Assembly (NCBI GenBank): GCA_047967505.1
Contig: CM106539.1
DNA length: 64,000 bases
DNA from: Dipteris shenzhenensis
Taxonomy: Eukaryota; Polypodiophyta; Polypodiopsida; Gleicheniales
Reading direction: 5' to 3' (one strand)
In this document: positions 22,009-31,999 of the stretch, piece after piece
Numbering within the stretch: the first letter of the stretch is position 1
Layout: each line of letters begins with the position of its first letter
Translations under genes and position numbers: made by a program
Notes under the pieces: generated by a model
What the model was told of the DNA's origin: nothing
What the model saw: the letters and a program-made list of their open reading frames with translations, nothing else
The model's database searches: none

Positions 22009-22302
22009 CTAGATTGAGCTGATGTCAATGTGGGTGCCTCGTGCTGAGGGATGATCCATGCGAATATGTGGAACATATGTGTCCAATCTCTCAAGACCAA
22101 TGAGGTTCGAGTTTGCATCATAAACTGGTACATATCCTGTGCCAATGAATGGCCAAAGTAGATTCTTTTTCCACTCACAGATCTCGTCTGGAGTCATGAC
22201 TGGTGTATCATTGACTGTGTGATGAGAATAACTCCATGCTGGAGGCGGTCTAGTGCTTTGTGTAAGAGGCTTACCCATGTACCAGCGAGAGTGTCTACCC
22301 AT
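22009..22302 (-). CDS. 97-residue ORF of unknown function in NA3
   Basis: An ATG-initiated frame begins MGRHSRWYMGKPLTQSTRPP and runs to a stop at 22009. It lies just downstream of the leader blocks, the position where gag starts in Copia II. It has no zinc knuckle, no gag-like helices that I can recognise and no hydrophobic segment. It contains WKKNLLWPFIGTGYVPVYD and YVPHIRMDHPSARG. It may be a captured or relic coding segment, or chance. No function is assigned. Confidence 0.3.
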   Translation of the reverse strand: MGRHSRWYMGKPLTQSTRPPPAWSYSHHTVNDTPVMTPDEICEWKKNLLWPFIGTGYVPVYDANSNLIGLERLDTYVPHIRMDHPSARGTHIDISSI

Positions 22303-22907
22303 GAGAACACTATAAGAGCTGCCACTGGGGGGCTTACGCTAAACGGCAAAAGCCAAGTCATGTGAGAGCATGTGTATGCCAGAGAGCTTGTAACATAATG
22401 GTGACAACTATGTGTCGGGATGGCCAAGAGGTTGTACAAGGCTGATGTATGTGTGCAGGAACCAATGCCAAAAAATAGTCAACAATGTGTGACATTACAT
22501 GGGTGGCATGTGTGTGCAAGAAGAATGCCAATCTTGAATATGAGGAAGATCACTCTACCAAGTGTCAGACTGGAGTGATGAGAACTGATGAATGCCGAGA
22601 GTACTGAACTGGTGTCAAATGTGTGAATGTGTACACAAGATGATAGATCTGGGACTGATACCACTGGGAACTAATCGGATAATGTGGCAAAGGCTTATTT
22701 GGCTTGGTGGACTTGGATCTCCCATAGGGTTGTGCTAGTCTATAGCTAGATTACACGTTAGAGCGTCAAATGTAGAAAAAGAATTTTATCTTAATTGATT
22801 TTATGTGCTAGGTATGTTGAAATATGGATTAGGAGGTGGTTCCGATGAAGAGGATTCAATGCTGCTGACATGTGACAACGTCAAATGACAGATCTGAGGT
22901 GCTCAAT

Positions 22908-22969
22908 GGGTAGAGCACAATCTGCGTTCTTTTTTGCTTTTTGGATCATCTCCAAATTCCACTTGGATC
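22908..22969 (-). promoter_or_regulatory. Conserved leader box, NA3 copy
   Basis: On the minus strand it reads from ATCCAAGTGGAATTTGG through a CAAAAAGCAAAAAAG centre to TTGTGCTCTACCC, aligning with the Copia II box (45399-45461) and the NA1 box (7071-7133). Confidence 0.55.
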
Positions 22970-23037
22970 AAAAGTTATGGCTCCTCGAAGAATAGGCCAA
23001 ATTGTGATGAGGTGGCAAGCTGCTGTGCTTGTGAAGA

Positions 23038-23400
23038 GACAACTGTGACACTCTACCACGTGGCAATGCTGATTGGGCAACCGACATGGCACTGCAGTGT
23101 GGTAGCAGCTTCATCATGTGGCTGCACAGGTGGTATTGACGATGTGTCAATGGATAAGGGTGACGTGCCAAATCAAATGATGTGGCATATGGATGACGTG
23201 GGCTAGTGACATGGCACTGCTAGGTGGCCAATGATGCAGCAGGGTATAGTGGAGTGGTGACATGGCATGATAAGGTGCTGATGTGGCAATGAGCTGAGTA
23301 TGCTGACGTGGCTTGTGGATGATGTAGTAATAAGTGACGTGTCAGATAGGTTGTTGACGTCATGGTGATGTGGCACATTAGACAGGTTATGATGTGGCCT
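23038..23400 (-). repeat. Decayed CCACGTCA-type motif array in NA3
   Basis: On the plus strand, short units TGACGTGG, TGATGTGGCA, TGACATGGCA and CACGTGGCA recur every 15-40 bp. They are the reverse complement of the Copia II leader array. Most differences are C-to-T or G-to-A at the central CG, as expected from decay of methylated CpG. Confidence 0.65.
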
Positions 23401-23883
23401 ATTAGCTAACCTAGGGTCAAGTTGACCTAACCCAAGGTTGTCACATGTTGAGTTCAAGACCACACTTGGTAGGATAAGCGTCACTAGTATATTCAACGGA
23501 ATCACGAAGCTGCTACCGAAATTTGCAAGATTCCATTGCTAGATCGAGGTTCCATCCGACCTCCGTCGCTGCAAGAGCTTGAGCTATGGTGTCGTAGAAG
23601 GCACGGGTGCAGGAGTGTTGGAGTGCACTTTCGTCAACTGAGTGGGAGCGTTGGAGTCCGTTGGTGCGTGGCCGAGGTGCTGTTGTATGTCGCGTGAATG
23701 TTGCGGGTGTTGTTGAGTCATTTGTGATGGAGCATTGGCGTTGGAACACCACACTCTAGAGCCAAGAACTCTCAGAGATCGCCAAATGTAGGAACTCTGC
23801 CAGGAGGGCCTTTTATTCACCTATTTGAATTAAGAGAGGGAGGCGCAAGATGAATTAAACTGGGGCTCGATACCTTATGCATG

Positions 23884-23890
23884 TATATAT
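23884..23890 (+). promoter_or_regulatory. Candidate TATA box of the lipase gene
   Basis: TATATAT lies about 25-35 bp before the CT-rich region (23930-23990), which would be the start of the 5' leader. Placement is inferred from spacing only. Confidence 0.35.
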
Positions 23891-24000
23891 TCTTCTCTAC
23901 GAGAAGGCAACTTTCTCCTCTCCTCTCCTCTCCTCGTCGCTCGACTACTCTCTCTCTCTCTCTCTCTCCCTCCCTCCCTCTCCCAGCTCCCAACATTTCT

Positions 24001-24084
24001 ATGCCACCTCCCAGCCTTGCCTTCTCAGTCGGATGCTTCTCCTCAACCGTCTCGCTGACTCACTTTGGTTTAAGTTCTACTTAG
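24001..24084 (+). other. Possible upstream ORF in the lipase leader
   Basis: An ATG at 24001, out of frame with the lipase, opens a 27-codon frame (MPPPSLAFSVGC...) that stops 11 bp before the chosen lipase ATG. If the transcript starts near 23915 it would be met first by scanning ribosomes. Confidence 0.3.
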
Positions 24085-24095
24085 AGGCAAGCAGA

Positions 24096-25148
24096 ATGGC
24101 TCCTTTGCTCCTCCTCCTCGTCCTCTTTCCTTGTGCTCTAGCTTTACCTGTTTCCTTTCCTGAAGGCCCTGCCTGGGCCTGGATCTCCTCCATCCCCCAG
24201 CTCGATGGATTCCAATTCAGGGACTTTGCCTTGCCTATCGTTCAGATCTGTGCCAACGCTTACCGTTTCCCTCGCTCTGTCCCCATCCCAGATTGGCTCC
24301 CCTCCCAGAGAATTGCTGCCATCGGTCCTCCAACCGGAGGTGTCCATGCTGTTGTTTACGAAGAGGAGCAGCCGCAGCTGCACTCATCATCGATTTTGCA
24401 GAAGGAGCATCCCCCCAGGGTTGTTCTGGCTTTCAGGGGCACGCAGATCTCGAGCTCAATCGATAGCGAGGCCGATGTCTGCGCCGATATGCTCCTCTGG
24501 GAGGGTTTCGAGTTCGCTTCTCTCCCTGCCGATTGTGCCCCGTTCGATGAAACAACGCTTGCTTACTTCTCTCAGGCTCTCAATTACACTCTGCGGGTGC
24601 TTGAAGTTTACCCAGCTGAGTCGCTCTTGCTTACAGGGCACAGTTTGGGTGCTGGGCTAGCAATCCTTGTCTCCATAGCCTTGTCTGAAACGTATGTTCT
24701 CCCTGTGATTGGGTTTGCAGCCCCGGCAACATGGAAGCCGATGCTCGAGAGATCCTTGCCAGTCAAGGGTTTAGAGAACGGTAACATTGTAGTCGTAGCC
24801 CATGAATGGGATCAGATAATGAGGTCGCAGTGGGAAGGTCAAGTGGGTCTACTTTGCTTCTATCAGAAACAAGAGCCAGAAGTCTGTAAAGCTTGTTTCG
24901 CTGGTGTGCCTGGCTCGAACCCAGCCTTACCTTCTCGCTTCTTGACACATTTTCAGAGTGCTTCAAACCCTGCCTTGAAAGATATCACCTTATGGCAACA
25001 AAGGCTGGGAGCACTGGCTCTGCCCGATGGTGGTGATTGCTTGGACTGTTTTTTCGAAACCCATGTGTTGAAGAATTTGATTAACGTGGTGAAGGAAGGT
25101 GAGAGACCTATTTGTCAGCAAGCAACACCTGAGAAATCCTTAGATTGA
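24096..25148 (+). CDS. Secreted lipase class 3-like alpha/beta hydrolase
   Basis: A single-exon frame gives 350 residues from the ATG at 24096, chosen because MAPLLLLLVLFPCALA is a classic signal peptide. The frame stays open back to 23877, but that part reads a CT microsatellite and a TATA-like box, so it is probably 5' leader. An alternative in-frame ATG is at 24033. FRGT (residues 114-117) is the oxyanion-hole region of class 3 lipases. GHSLGAG holds the nucleophile Ser183. Asp239 (EWDQIM) and His323 (FETHV) are plausible for the rest of the triad. Nine or more cysteines suit an extracellular, disulfide-bonded enzyme. It probably hydrolyses acyl esters; substrate unknown. AATAAA at 25260-25265 may be the polyadenylation signal. 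No damage seen. Confidence 0.88.
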   Translation: MAPLLLLLVLFPCALALPVSFPEGPAWAWISSIPQLDGFQFRDFALPIVQICANAYRFPRSVPIPDWLPSQRIAAIGPPTGGVHAVVYEEEQPQLHSSSILQKEHPPRVVLAFRGTQISSSIDSEADVCADMLLWEGFEFASLPADCAPFDETTLAYFSQALNYTLRVLEVYPAESLLLTGHSLGAGLAILVSIALSETYVLPVIGFAAPATWKPMLERSLPVKGLENGNIVVVAHEWDQIMRSQWEGQVGLLCFYQKQEPEVCKACFAGVPGSNPALPSRFLTHFQSASNPALKDITLWQQRLGALALPDGGDCLDCFFETHVLKNLINVVKEGERPICQQATPEKSLD

Positions 25149-25365
25149 TTTCTTCCACAAGCTCTGGTGCGTTGCCCTATCAGCTAGATTTAGATTTAGA
25201 TGCTCCTTGGGGAGAGACTAAAATGAAAATGTTTAGACTTCACAAGCAGTTGTAGCTTGAATAAAGAGATTTTGGACTACCTTTTGATTAGTCTTCTCCT
25301 TTAGTGCTAGCCTTCATCATGGCTGAGTCTGCCCTTCACCTCCGGAGTGCCGACACAAACTCAGC

Positions 25366-25507
25366 ACGAAGACGTTGTATAAATGGATGCTCAAGTATGT
25401 GTGGGTGTGTGGATTTGTATGTGTGAGAGCATACAGTACGAAGACTTTGTATAAATGGATGCTCAAGTATGTGTGGGTGTGTGGATTTGTATGTGTGAGA
25501 GCATATT
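25366..25507 (+). repeat. 72-bp tandem duplication after the lipase gene
   Basis: ACGAAGACGTTGTATAAATG (25366) and ACGAAGACTTTGTATAAATG (25438) start two nearly identical copies with TATGTGTGGGTGTGTGG cores. Confidence 0.9.
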
Positions 25508-25980
25508 TTGTTACTATGGTCTACACCCACTGTCGGGCGCTAATGACGTCAGTGGGGATGTATAGTAGCTAGTCTCTGCTTTGGATGATGGAGTTTATGG
25601 TTTTCAACCTTGTGAGTGACTATCATGAGATTAAAACAGCACTATGTTGTGTTTTTAGAGGATGAGTTTGGGAATGTTCCTGGATTCATCTAGTTATAAG
25701 TATGCGCTTTAGTTTTCAATTTATGTATCCAGATAGATCTTCTTGCAAAGTCGTGCCAAGTTTTCCTTTCATGGATATTCGGTTCCCGATATATCATCTT
25801 TGCATTTACATCCATGAAGACAATATATATGTGAGAAAGAGAAGAAGAAGGCATGCACGTGCCCTTGAGGAAGAACATGGACACTGTATCATGTATCGAG
25901 AATGTACTCATATATAGCGGATTATGTATCCATAGATCCAACATGCTATGACCAACACTAGTGAGCATTGGAGTTTCATT

Positions 25981-26135
25981 AATTTAACAATATCTAAGGC
26001 TATGTGAGTCAAATCTAAGGCTAAAGGCTATTAATTTAACAAGATCTAAGGCTATGTGAGCCAAATCTAAGGCTAAAGGCTATTAATTTAACAATATCTA
26101 AGGCTATGTGAGCCGAATCTAAGGCTATGTGAGTC
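25981..26135 (+). repeat. 52-bp tandem repeat, about three copies
   Basis: AATTTAACAATATCTAAGGC begins copies at 25981, 26033 and 26085. Each contains CTATGTGAG(T/C)C and AATCTAAGGCTAAAGGCT, and the last is partial. Confidence 0.88.
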
Positions 26136-26371
26136 GAATAAGTTCACAGCAGTTCCATTGTAACGATATGGGAAGTGCTTTAGTCGGGATGTATGCAATC
26201 GTATGTTTGGTTTCGGCAAATTGTAACCTCAAAAGATTTTTATTGACTTCATGCGTGATGAAATGGTAATGAAAGGTCGATAGGTTTGACTTTGTCATTT
26301 AAAGCATTCCTGTTTGCCGTAGAAATAGCAAATTGCTTGAAAAGATGAGATTGAGACATCAATCTTTGTGG

Positions 26372-26660
26372 TCAAATGCTTTTAGACACTGCTGTGCCAG
26401 CCGCTACATATTCAGCCTCAGCTAGGGGATAGAGCAACAGTTGATTGCTTCTTGCTGTATTGTTTAATGGGGCCACTTGCAAGCTGGGAAACGAACCACC
26501 CCAACCAGCACAACACCAAGTATCGAACACAACCAGTTTGTTGAAATAATTCGCAGCATCACCTGTTAATAATGTATCTGTAGTTGAGGAGGTGGACTTG
26601 TTAAGCTGGAAATCTACTTTCATGGTGCTCTGTAGCAACTTCCTTTTTTGCATATTAAAT
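26372..26660 (-). pseudogene. Copia RNase H relic
   Basis: On the minus strand AEAEYVAAGTAV near 26380-26430 matches the Copia RNase H signature STAEAEYxAAGxA. Just upstream, in the neighbouring frame, SKKQSTVALS matches the preceding motif, so a frameshift separates them. GDAANYFNK fits the position of the AGD...R(K)STSGY motif. Upstream sequence to 26848 stays open but is not recognisable. No LTR is seen nearby. Confidence 0.55.
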
Positions 26661-26899
26661 CCTCTAGAAATGGCATTGTTGAAATATCTTGAAGATACAA
26701 AAGGTGGGTCAGAAAACAGGACACACTGCTCAAAGCCTATGTTGCCAACTTTGCCTAGGGAACAAATCTCCACATAGAGAAATCCAGCAGAGTCATCCTC
26801 AAAAACCCTAAGAGGCATGTTCAGAGTGACCCCTCTGAGACCCATCACAAAACACGATCATCCAAACCGCCAAGGGCACACAAGCGTCCAAACAGGCCA

Positions 26900-27310
26900 A
26901 CATGAAGCCAAAGTAGAATGCATTCTCATGTTGAGATACCCTCCAATTTCAACCAAGGGCAAAGCGAGCCATTAGAGTCGTTCCCATGCACAGGTAGAAC
27001 AGAGGACCTGGTCTGGTGGAGGGGCTTGGGGTGGGACAAGAGTGATTCGTAGCAGTTTCGGACAGAGTGATTCGTAGAAGGAGTCAGTTTGGGCAGCACG
27101 AAATACAGTTGTTGATACCTTGAACTTGCAGCGGACATGATCGGGCAACTAATAATAGCCTGAGGAAGGTGAACCGTGTCCATAGATCTCACGTCTGGTT
27201 CACGGTTGATTGTATGGGGACTCCAACTCTAATGTTCGAGATCATTAGTCCCATGGTGTTTCGTCGGTCGATGGGGACCAACTCTTAACCTTTGACCTTC
27301 AGATAGGTCC
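26900..27310. other. Noncoding stretch
   Basis: No gene, repeat or element is recognisable. GTGATTCGTAG occurs twice near 27040-27075. Confidence 0.4.
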
Positions 27311-27316
27311 CTCTAA

Positions 27317-27717
27317 GGGCCTTAGCACATGGATGGGGCTAGCATGGGTTTAGGATGGGAATATTTTTGTCATCATTACTCCCATCCTACACCAAGTGGT
27401 CTAGGATGGATTTAGAATGGGAGTAGCCACTTTTTCTCGCATCTTGGACCATGGCCTCTAGACCCTGGTAGCTAGAATGGGTTCCCCTTTTTTACGGATT
27501 CAAAAACATGGAAGGATGACATGTGTCCTTGTCCCCACAAGGTCCCCACCTCTTAAACACATGAAATGATGCCATGTGTCCTCTTCCTCCTAAACCCATC
27601 CCTAGTTCTTTTTTTGTTAACACATGGTGGGATGGGAATAGGATAGAAATATGCATGGGAGCACTTGGGACCACCTTTTCCCATTCCCATCCTATTTCTT
27701 TCCATGTGCTAAGCCCC
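27317..27717. mobile_element. Harbinger/Tourist-like MITE
   Basis: The 401-bp element starts GGGCCTTAGCACATGGA and ends with the complement of GGGGCTTAGCACATGGA, a 17-bp terminal inverted repeat with one mismatch. TAA lies on both sides (27314-27316 and 27718-27720), the 3-bp target duplication typical of PIF/Harbinger. The interior is noncoding and partly self-complementary (AGGATGGG and CCCATCC blocks). It lies at the edge of the LINE below. Confidence 0.8.
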
Positions 27718-27719
27718 TA

Positions 27720-28326
27720 AGTAGGATATGCCCTGACCAAATGATGGACCTCCTTGATTGCACCCCCACAGATAAGACAACCTCGCTTCAAAGCTACGCA
27801 CTTTGCCAATCGGCTCCTCACCGATAGCCACATATGCGAGAAAGCATACCACGTGCAGCTCTCTATCGTAGAAATTATCAACAGCGCCCTCGAGCTTGCT
27901 TTGATGATGTCCAAATGTAACCCGTGGCACAGCAAGTACACGGCATTTTGTTTGGTACCTCCAGCAACATTGCACGAATTCAAGTAGTTTCAGATTTATG
28001 TGCATGTGAAATGGCATCTGCCATGTGAGTTGGAGTGACTGTGCTTGAGCTTTCCATGAAGGTAAGTGCATATTGAGGGCTTTTGAACATAGTTCAGATG
28101 CATGGTCTTGTTTTGGAGTCGAGTAACTGGCTAGGAAAAGAGTCTCAAGTGAAAGATATTCACTAGCCACACATCCCCTCCACATTTTCTCAAACCTATC
28201 TTGCCACCATCCTGGTCGCGTCGTCAACTTCTTCTTCAAATTTAGCATCCCTACCAAGGACCTTTGCTCAATTAGCTTCTTATAGACTAGATGAGCCAAA
28301 ACTATTTTCACATTTGTCTTCCCCAC
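27720..28326 (-). pseudogene. LINE 3' coding segment with zf-RVT region
   Basis: A 205-codon minus-strand frame (27709-28326) ends in a stretch that, with a frame change, reads [19 protein letters not shown]. This matches the CPxCG..E.xxHLFxxC pattern of the zinc-binding domain (zf-RVT) after plant LINE RTs. The rest is degenerate. It should not be read as a host gene. Confidence 0.6.
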
Positions 28327-28856
28327 AGTCCACTAATTCACCTTCCAACTCGATGCCACTACACAGTTTGACAGCAATATATCCAAAATTAGATCAAGAA
28401 CTCTCCTCACCAAATTCCTCTCCACTTTAATCTTCATTAAGCTTGAACTTCTAAAGACTACATTCAAAGAATACCAACTTCTTGTGAAGCTACTATGGAT
28501 CCCTTTCTTTTGGAAAGTCCTTGCACGCCTAAGATCCAATAAAGCCACCGGTTCATTATATGACTGTTGCACTTCTTTTGGAAACTCCTTGCATGCCTAA
28601 GATCGAATTAAGCCGGCTGTTCATCACCACCCAACTCCACCACACGTTTTCTAGAAGATTGGCATCTTCCCTTAGCCCATATCTTCCTTTCTAGCTTAAC
28701 ATCAAGCCACACACCTTCCAAGCTCCAACCAATCCTTTAATTAACTCTGAACCAATAATCTTCAAGGGAAAATCAGAACAATGCCAATCATACCAATTCG
28801 AATGGTGCCAAAACCCACACCTTTTCCTTATTCAATGAAACACAATTCCCTTTCCC

Positions 28857-29740
28857 TTATTCAAAGAACCACTTAGCTATTTTCACCCAAGGTGCTAAAC
28901 ATTCAAGTAACCTAGGCATCCATTTGCACAACAAAGAGATGTTTATAAATTCAATATCAAGTAGTCCCAAACCGCATTGCAGCTTCGAGGCCTTTGTAAC
29001 CTCCCAAGGCACATAATTGCGATACAACTTGCCAACTTCTTTAGCCCACAAGAAGGCCCTCAATGTTTTTTCAACCTCCATTTACCAACCTAGCATTCCA
29101 TCGTATGCTTACACCATACCACCCCCTCAACTTTTTCTTTAGCTTATCTTTAAACCAATCAAATCTTTGTCCTAAAGGAGCACCCAAGTACCTAATAATA
29201 ATCCCCTTTCTAGCCACTTCACAAGCCAGGCCGCAACCCACACTAGTAAAGCATCAAAATGCTAGGGGCAAAAGATTTGATCTAGCTACATTCAGAACCA
29301 AAAGCGTCACAAAACAATCCCAACCTGTCACATAAACACTTCGCACTCTTCTCATCTTCTTGAGAAAATGCAACTTACATCATTTGCAAATAAATGTGCA
29401 CGCAATTGTCCCCCACTTGGTGTCACCAAATCTTTCATATTCAACATCATGATTAAAGGGCCTGAATATAGAGCAACCAAAAGTGTGGCAAGTGGGCAAC
29501 CTTGCCTCACAGATCTCTATAATTCAAATATACCAAATGTCCCCATTCAAACACAAAATAGTTGAAGCACTCCCAAACAAACCCAAAACCCATGCGCTCC
29601 AGCACAACCAAGACAAAATCCTACCAAACTCTATCATATGTCTTGTCAAGGTCGAAGCCAAATAAAATGCATCTCTGAGTTGAGGTTTCAGCAAAATCTA
29701 ACCTAGTTGAAACATTGAAAATGTATTTAAAACATCTCTG
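28857..29740 (-). pseudogene. LINE reverse transcriptase, middle and C-terminal parts
   Basis: Around 29390-29520 the minus strand gives SGPLIMMLNMKDL and a HLFAND remnant of the catalytic HLxFADD box. Near 29600-29740 it gives a FDLDKTYDRVWQDF match to the FEKAYDxVxWxF motif. At 28857-29081, FLWAKEVGKLYRNYVPWEV and GLGLLDIEFINISLLCKW match the xFxW...WxxVCxPKxxGGLGI...NxALLxKW motif. Multiple stops are present. Confidence 0.75.
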
Positions 29741-29743
29741 ACC

Positions 29744-30061
29744 CTAATAAAACCATTCTGGATCCAACTCTACACAATCCACCAATCCCTTATCTAGATA
29801 GAGCTCCTCCCATCTATCAAGCTCCAATCTTGACATCCCTTGTCCAAGTTGAGACCTATCCTCACAAAACTCAATCATGTTCCAATCACCTCCCAAAAGC
29901 CACTTATTTCCAACCAAATGAGCATTTGAATCCCTCGTGCAATCTCCCTTGTCACCCATAGAATTTGGAGCATATACCTTAAACACCCTAAACTCAAAAC
30001 CAATTATAGCAACCTTCCCCCAAGAAACACCGGAGCCTCCTTCCACAAGAGGTTTCTTCAA
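29744..30061 (-). pseudogene. LINE AP-endonuclease fragment
   Basis: The 105-codon minus-strand frame contains VYAPNSMGDKG and WLLGGDWNMIEFCEDRS, matching VYAPN...GGDFNxI...DR, the substrate-nicking endonuclease of L1 LINEs. It runs straight into RT-type sequence at about 29740, so the spacer and RT N-terminus have been deleted. Confidence 0.8.
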
Positions 30062-30592
30062 TCGACCACATTCTTTAGCAACCTCGCCTCAAACATCTCT
30101 TCGTCACGAACATGGTCACTCTCCATCTACATAGCCAACACAGGCTCTCTACCACTACATGTAATAGAATCCACCCCCCTTCCCCTTTGCTCACATCAAG
30201 CACTTCTTCAGTATAAGCAAGCCTTCCCAAAAAACCTAACTTGCTTTACTACCTTCAATAGTCATTAATTTCTCCATCATCTCTTTCGTCTTTTCCACAT
30301 CTTTAACTCATGACCTTCCCTTCTTCTCGACCACTCTCCAATGCTCATTGATTGCTTCTAGATCCATGTTATTAGCTTCACCCTCTGAAACATGCTTTGA
30401 TTAAACAGAAGACTGCTCTTGTGATGATTGCATGTCGCCCCTGATTGATTGGATCTTTTTCAGACCACCTTTGAGATCTTGTTCGTGTTAGAATCACTCA
30501 TGATCTTCTTCGTTTTAGAATCCTCTGGACCACCTCCGGGATCTTCTTCATGTCAGAATCCTTAGGTCCCTTAGTCAACACCATGTTTTTTG

Positions 30593-30725
30593 CGAAAAGT
30601 GTTAGTTTTTTCCCCTAAACACTAGTTAGTTGTGAGAAAAGTGTTAGTTTTTTGCCCTCTCCAATTAGTTTTTCCCCTCTCTAGTTAGTTTTTTGCCCTC
30701 TCCAGCTAGTTTTGAGAAAAGTGTC
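30593..30725. repeat. Degenerate short tandem repeat
   Basis: Units of TTAGTTTTTTGCCCTCTCCA and GAGAAAAGTGTTAGTTTTTT recur four to five times with variations, within the LINE. Confidence 0.7.
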
Positions 30726-30732
30726 TCGTCTT

Positions 30733-31110
30733 TCAATATATGAAATAGGAATTTGGAAATAGACCAATTTGTACATGTTGCATGTACACTAGATCATTAG
30801 AGAACTTAACGTCAATAAATTGGGAATCTCTTGTGCACGATCCCAATATATCACCTCCAAACAATGACCTTCTTGAAGAAGGCATAACCAAAAGTTTCCC
30901 TAATGTATTTGCCAAAAACCATACATGTCATGACACCCCCCATCCAAGGCGACAAACTAGGGAATTCAACCCAAATGGGACAATCATGGAACAAATCTAA
31001 ACTTCAGAGACCATGGAATTGCAAAACCTACAAAGGACAAATGTCTTTCCCACCAGATCATCCCTAAATGCCTCAAATGGACACCTAAGCAAGTAGAACC
31101 CCTTCCCCAT
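30733..31110 (-). pseudogene. LINE ORF1, DUF4283-like
   Basis: The minus strand reads GKGFYLLRCPFEAFRDDLVG, then after stops NTLGKLLVMPSSRRSLFGGD and IDVKFSND. This fits the nucleic-acid-binding ORF1 protein of plant LINEs (GxxLLxFxxxxDRxxVL...IGxxLGxPLxxD...VxVEVDLS). Stops separate the parts. Confidence 0.6.
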
Positions 31111-31246
31111 AAACTGTAGAGCATACCCGGTTTGCAAGGAAATCGCATTCAAAGGTAAGAAATCGATCAAAGTCCTCCATCTTTGGCACCCTACCAGTAA
31201 AAATATAAAGGGACACTACCTTTACGCCAAACTCTCAAACTTAGGT

Positions 31247-31722
31247 GCAATAATGTCTACTCTAAGGGATCTTGGCTTCAAATTTTTAGCTCATGATGGG
31301 AGCCCACTATGTTATATCACTCTTTACCAACAGGCTGTTGGATGCCTCATTTACTTATGTTACACCAGACCTGACTTACAGTATGCAGTATCTCAGCTCA
31401 GCAGATTCATGCACATGCCCAGTTCACAGCATTGGTAGGCAGTGAAGAGAGTTTTCAGATATCTCAGAGGCACTTAGGATTTAGCCCTCTTCTATGGTAA
31501 TCAGGATTCACTTACCATGCATGCTTACATGGATAGTGACTGGGCAGATTGTTCTGACACCAGACTGTTACATACTGGCAATTGTTTTTTGCTTGGCAAT
31601 TCATGTATCTCTTGTCTTAGCAAGAAGCAACCAACAGTTGCCACATCTAGCTGTGAGGTTGAGTATAGGGCAGCCTTCACCGTTACAGTAGAGTGTGTCT
31701 GGCTTCGACAGCTGCTTACAGA
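31247..31722 (+). pseudogene. Copia RT end and RNase H fragment
   Basis: The plus strand reads AVGCLIYLCYTRPDLQYAVS (for xGxLxYLTxTRPDIxxAVS), FRYLRGT, MDSDWADC, SCLSKKQPTVATSSCEVEYR and CVWLRQLLTD, the RNase H order of Copia. Stops occur at 31437 and within the YLRGT-DL segment. The frame ends where a TACA microsatellite begins, and the missing continuation lies inverted just beyond it. Confidence 0.85.
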
Positions 31723-31860
31723 TACATACATACATACATATGTATGTATGTATATATTTGACTATCAGTGTAGACCATAGTGGAGGATGTCTAGCCAATA
31801 CCAAGATCTGTAAGCAGCTGTCGAAGCCAGACACACTCTACTGTAGCGGTGAAGGCTGCC
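31671..31860. repeat. Inverted duplication of Copia RNase H sequence
   Basis: The ~54 bp at 31671-31724 recur as reverse complement at 31806-31860 with one or two differences. The inverted copy carries on toward 31750 with the next Copia residues (DLGIG, MVYTDSQ) on the minus strand. A TACA/TATG microsatellite marks the turn. Confidence 0.85.
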
Positions 31861-31874
31861 ATACATACATGATA

Positions 31875-31907
<33 letters not shown>

Positions 31908-31914
31908 ACATATA

Positions 31915-31950
<36 letters not shown>

Positions 31951-31991
31951 TATGTATGTATGTATGTATACATACGTACATATATATATAG
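31861..31991. repeat. (TACA)n/(TATG)n microsatellite with self-complementary blocks
   Basis: Alternating CATA, TATG and TA runs give several fold-back segments. Tyr/Ile/His-rich frames over it are artefacts. Confidence 0.92.
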
Positions 31992-31999
31992 TTTGTGCA

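Larger units (their letters stand above)
20280..23790 (-). mobile_element. NA3: probable non-autonomous LTR element related to Copia II
   Basis: Read on the minus strand, a motif-rich region with decayed CCACGTCA units (23400 to 23040) is followed by a leader box (22969-22908) matching those of NA1 and Copia II. Next come blocks resembling the pre-gag leader of Copia II (CACACACATGCCAC, CAGCCTTGTA, CCTCTTGGC). At the far end AAGAGGGGG, a polypurine tract, precedes TGTTAAGG, a likely 3' LTR start at 20441. No gag-pol domain is present in the ~3.3-kb interior. The 5' LTR was not identified; CCTACA before TTTGGCGAT near 23790 may mark an LTR end. Borders are approximate. Confidence 0.5.
27718..31110 (-). 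mobile_element. L1-type LINE, decayed, all domains traceable
   Basis: On the minus strand from right to left: a DUF4283-like ORF1 region, an AP-endonuclease segment, reverse transcriptase, an RT-C-terminal segment and a zf-RVT zinc-binding region. This is the order of plant L1 LINEs. Deletions, stops and frameshifts occur throughout. The 3' end abuts the MITE at 27317-27717. No poly-A tail is evident. Confidence 0.8.

Noticed and set aside
23877-24095. N-terminal extension of the lipase from the first in-frame ATG
   Set aside because: It translates a CT repeat and a TATA-like box, and hides a clear signal peptide that begins at 24096.
27709-28326. 205-codon minus-strand frame as a host gene
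   Set aside because: Its end carries LINE zf-RVT features and it lies in line with LINE RT and endonuclease pieces; treated as LINE.
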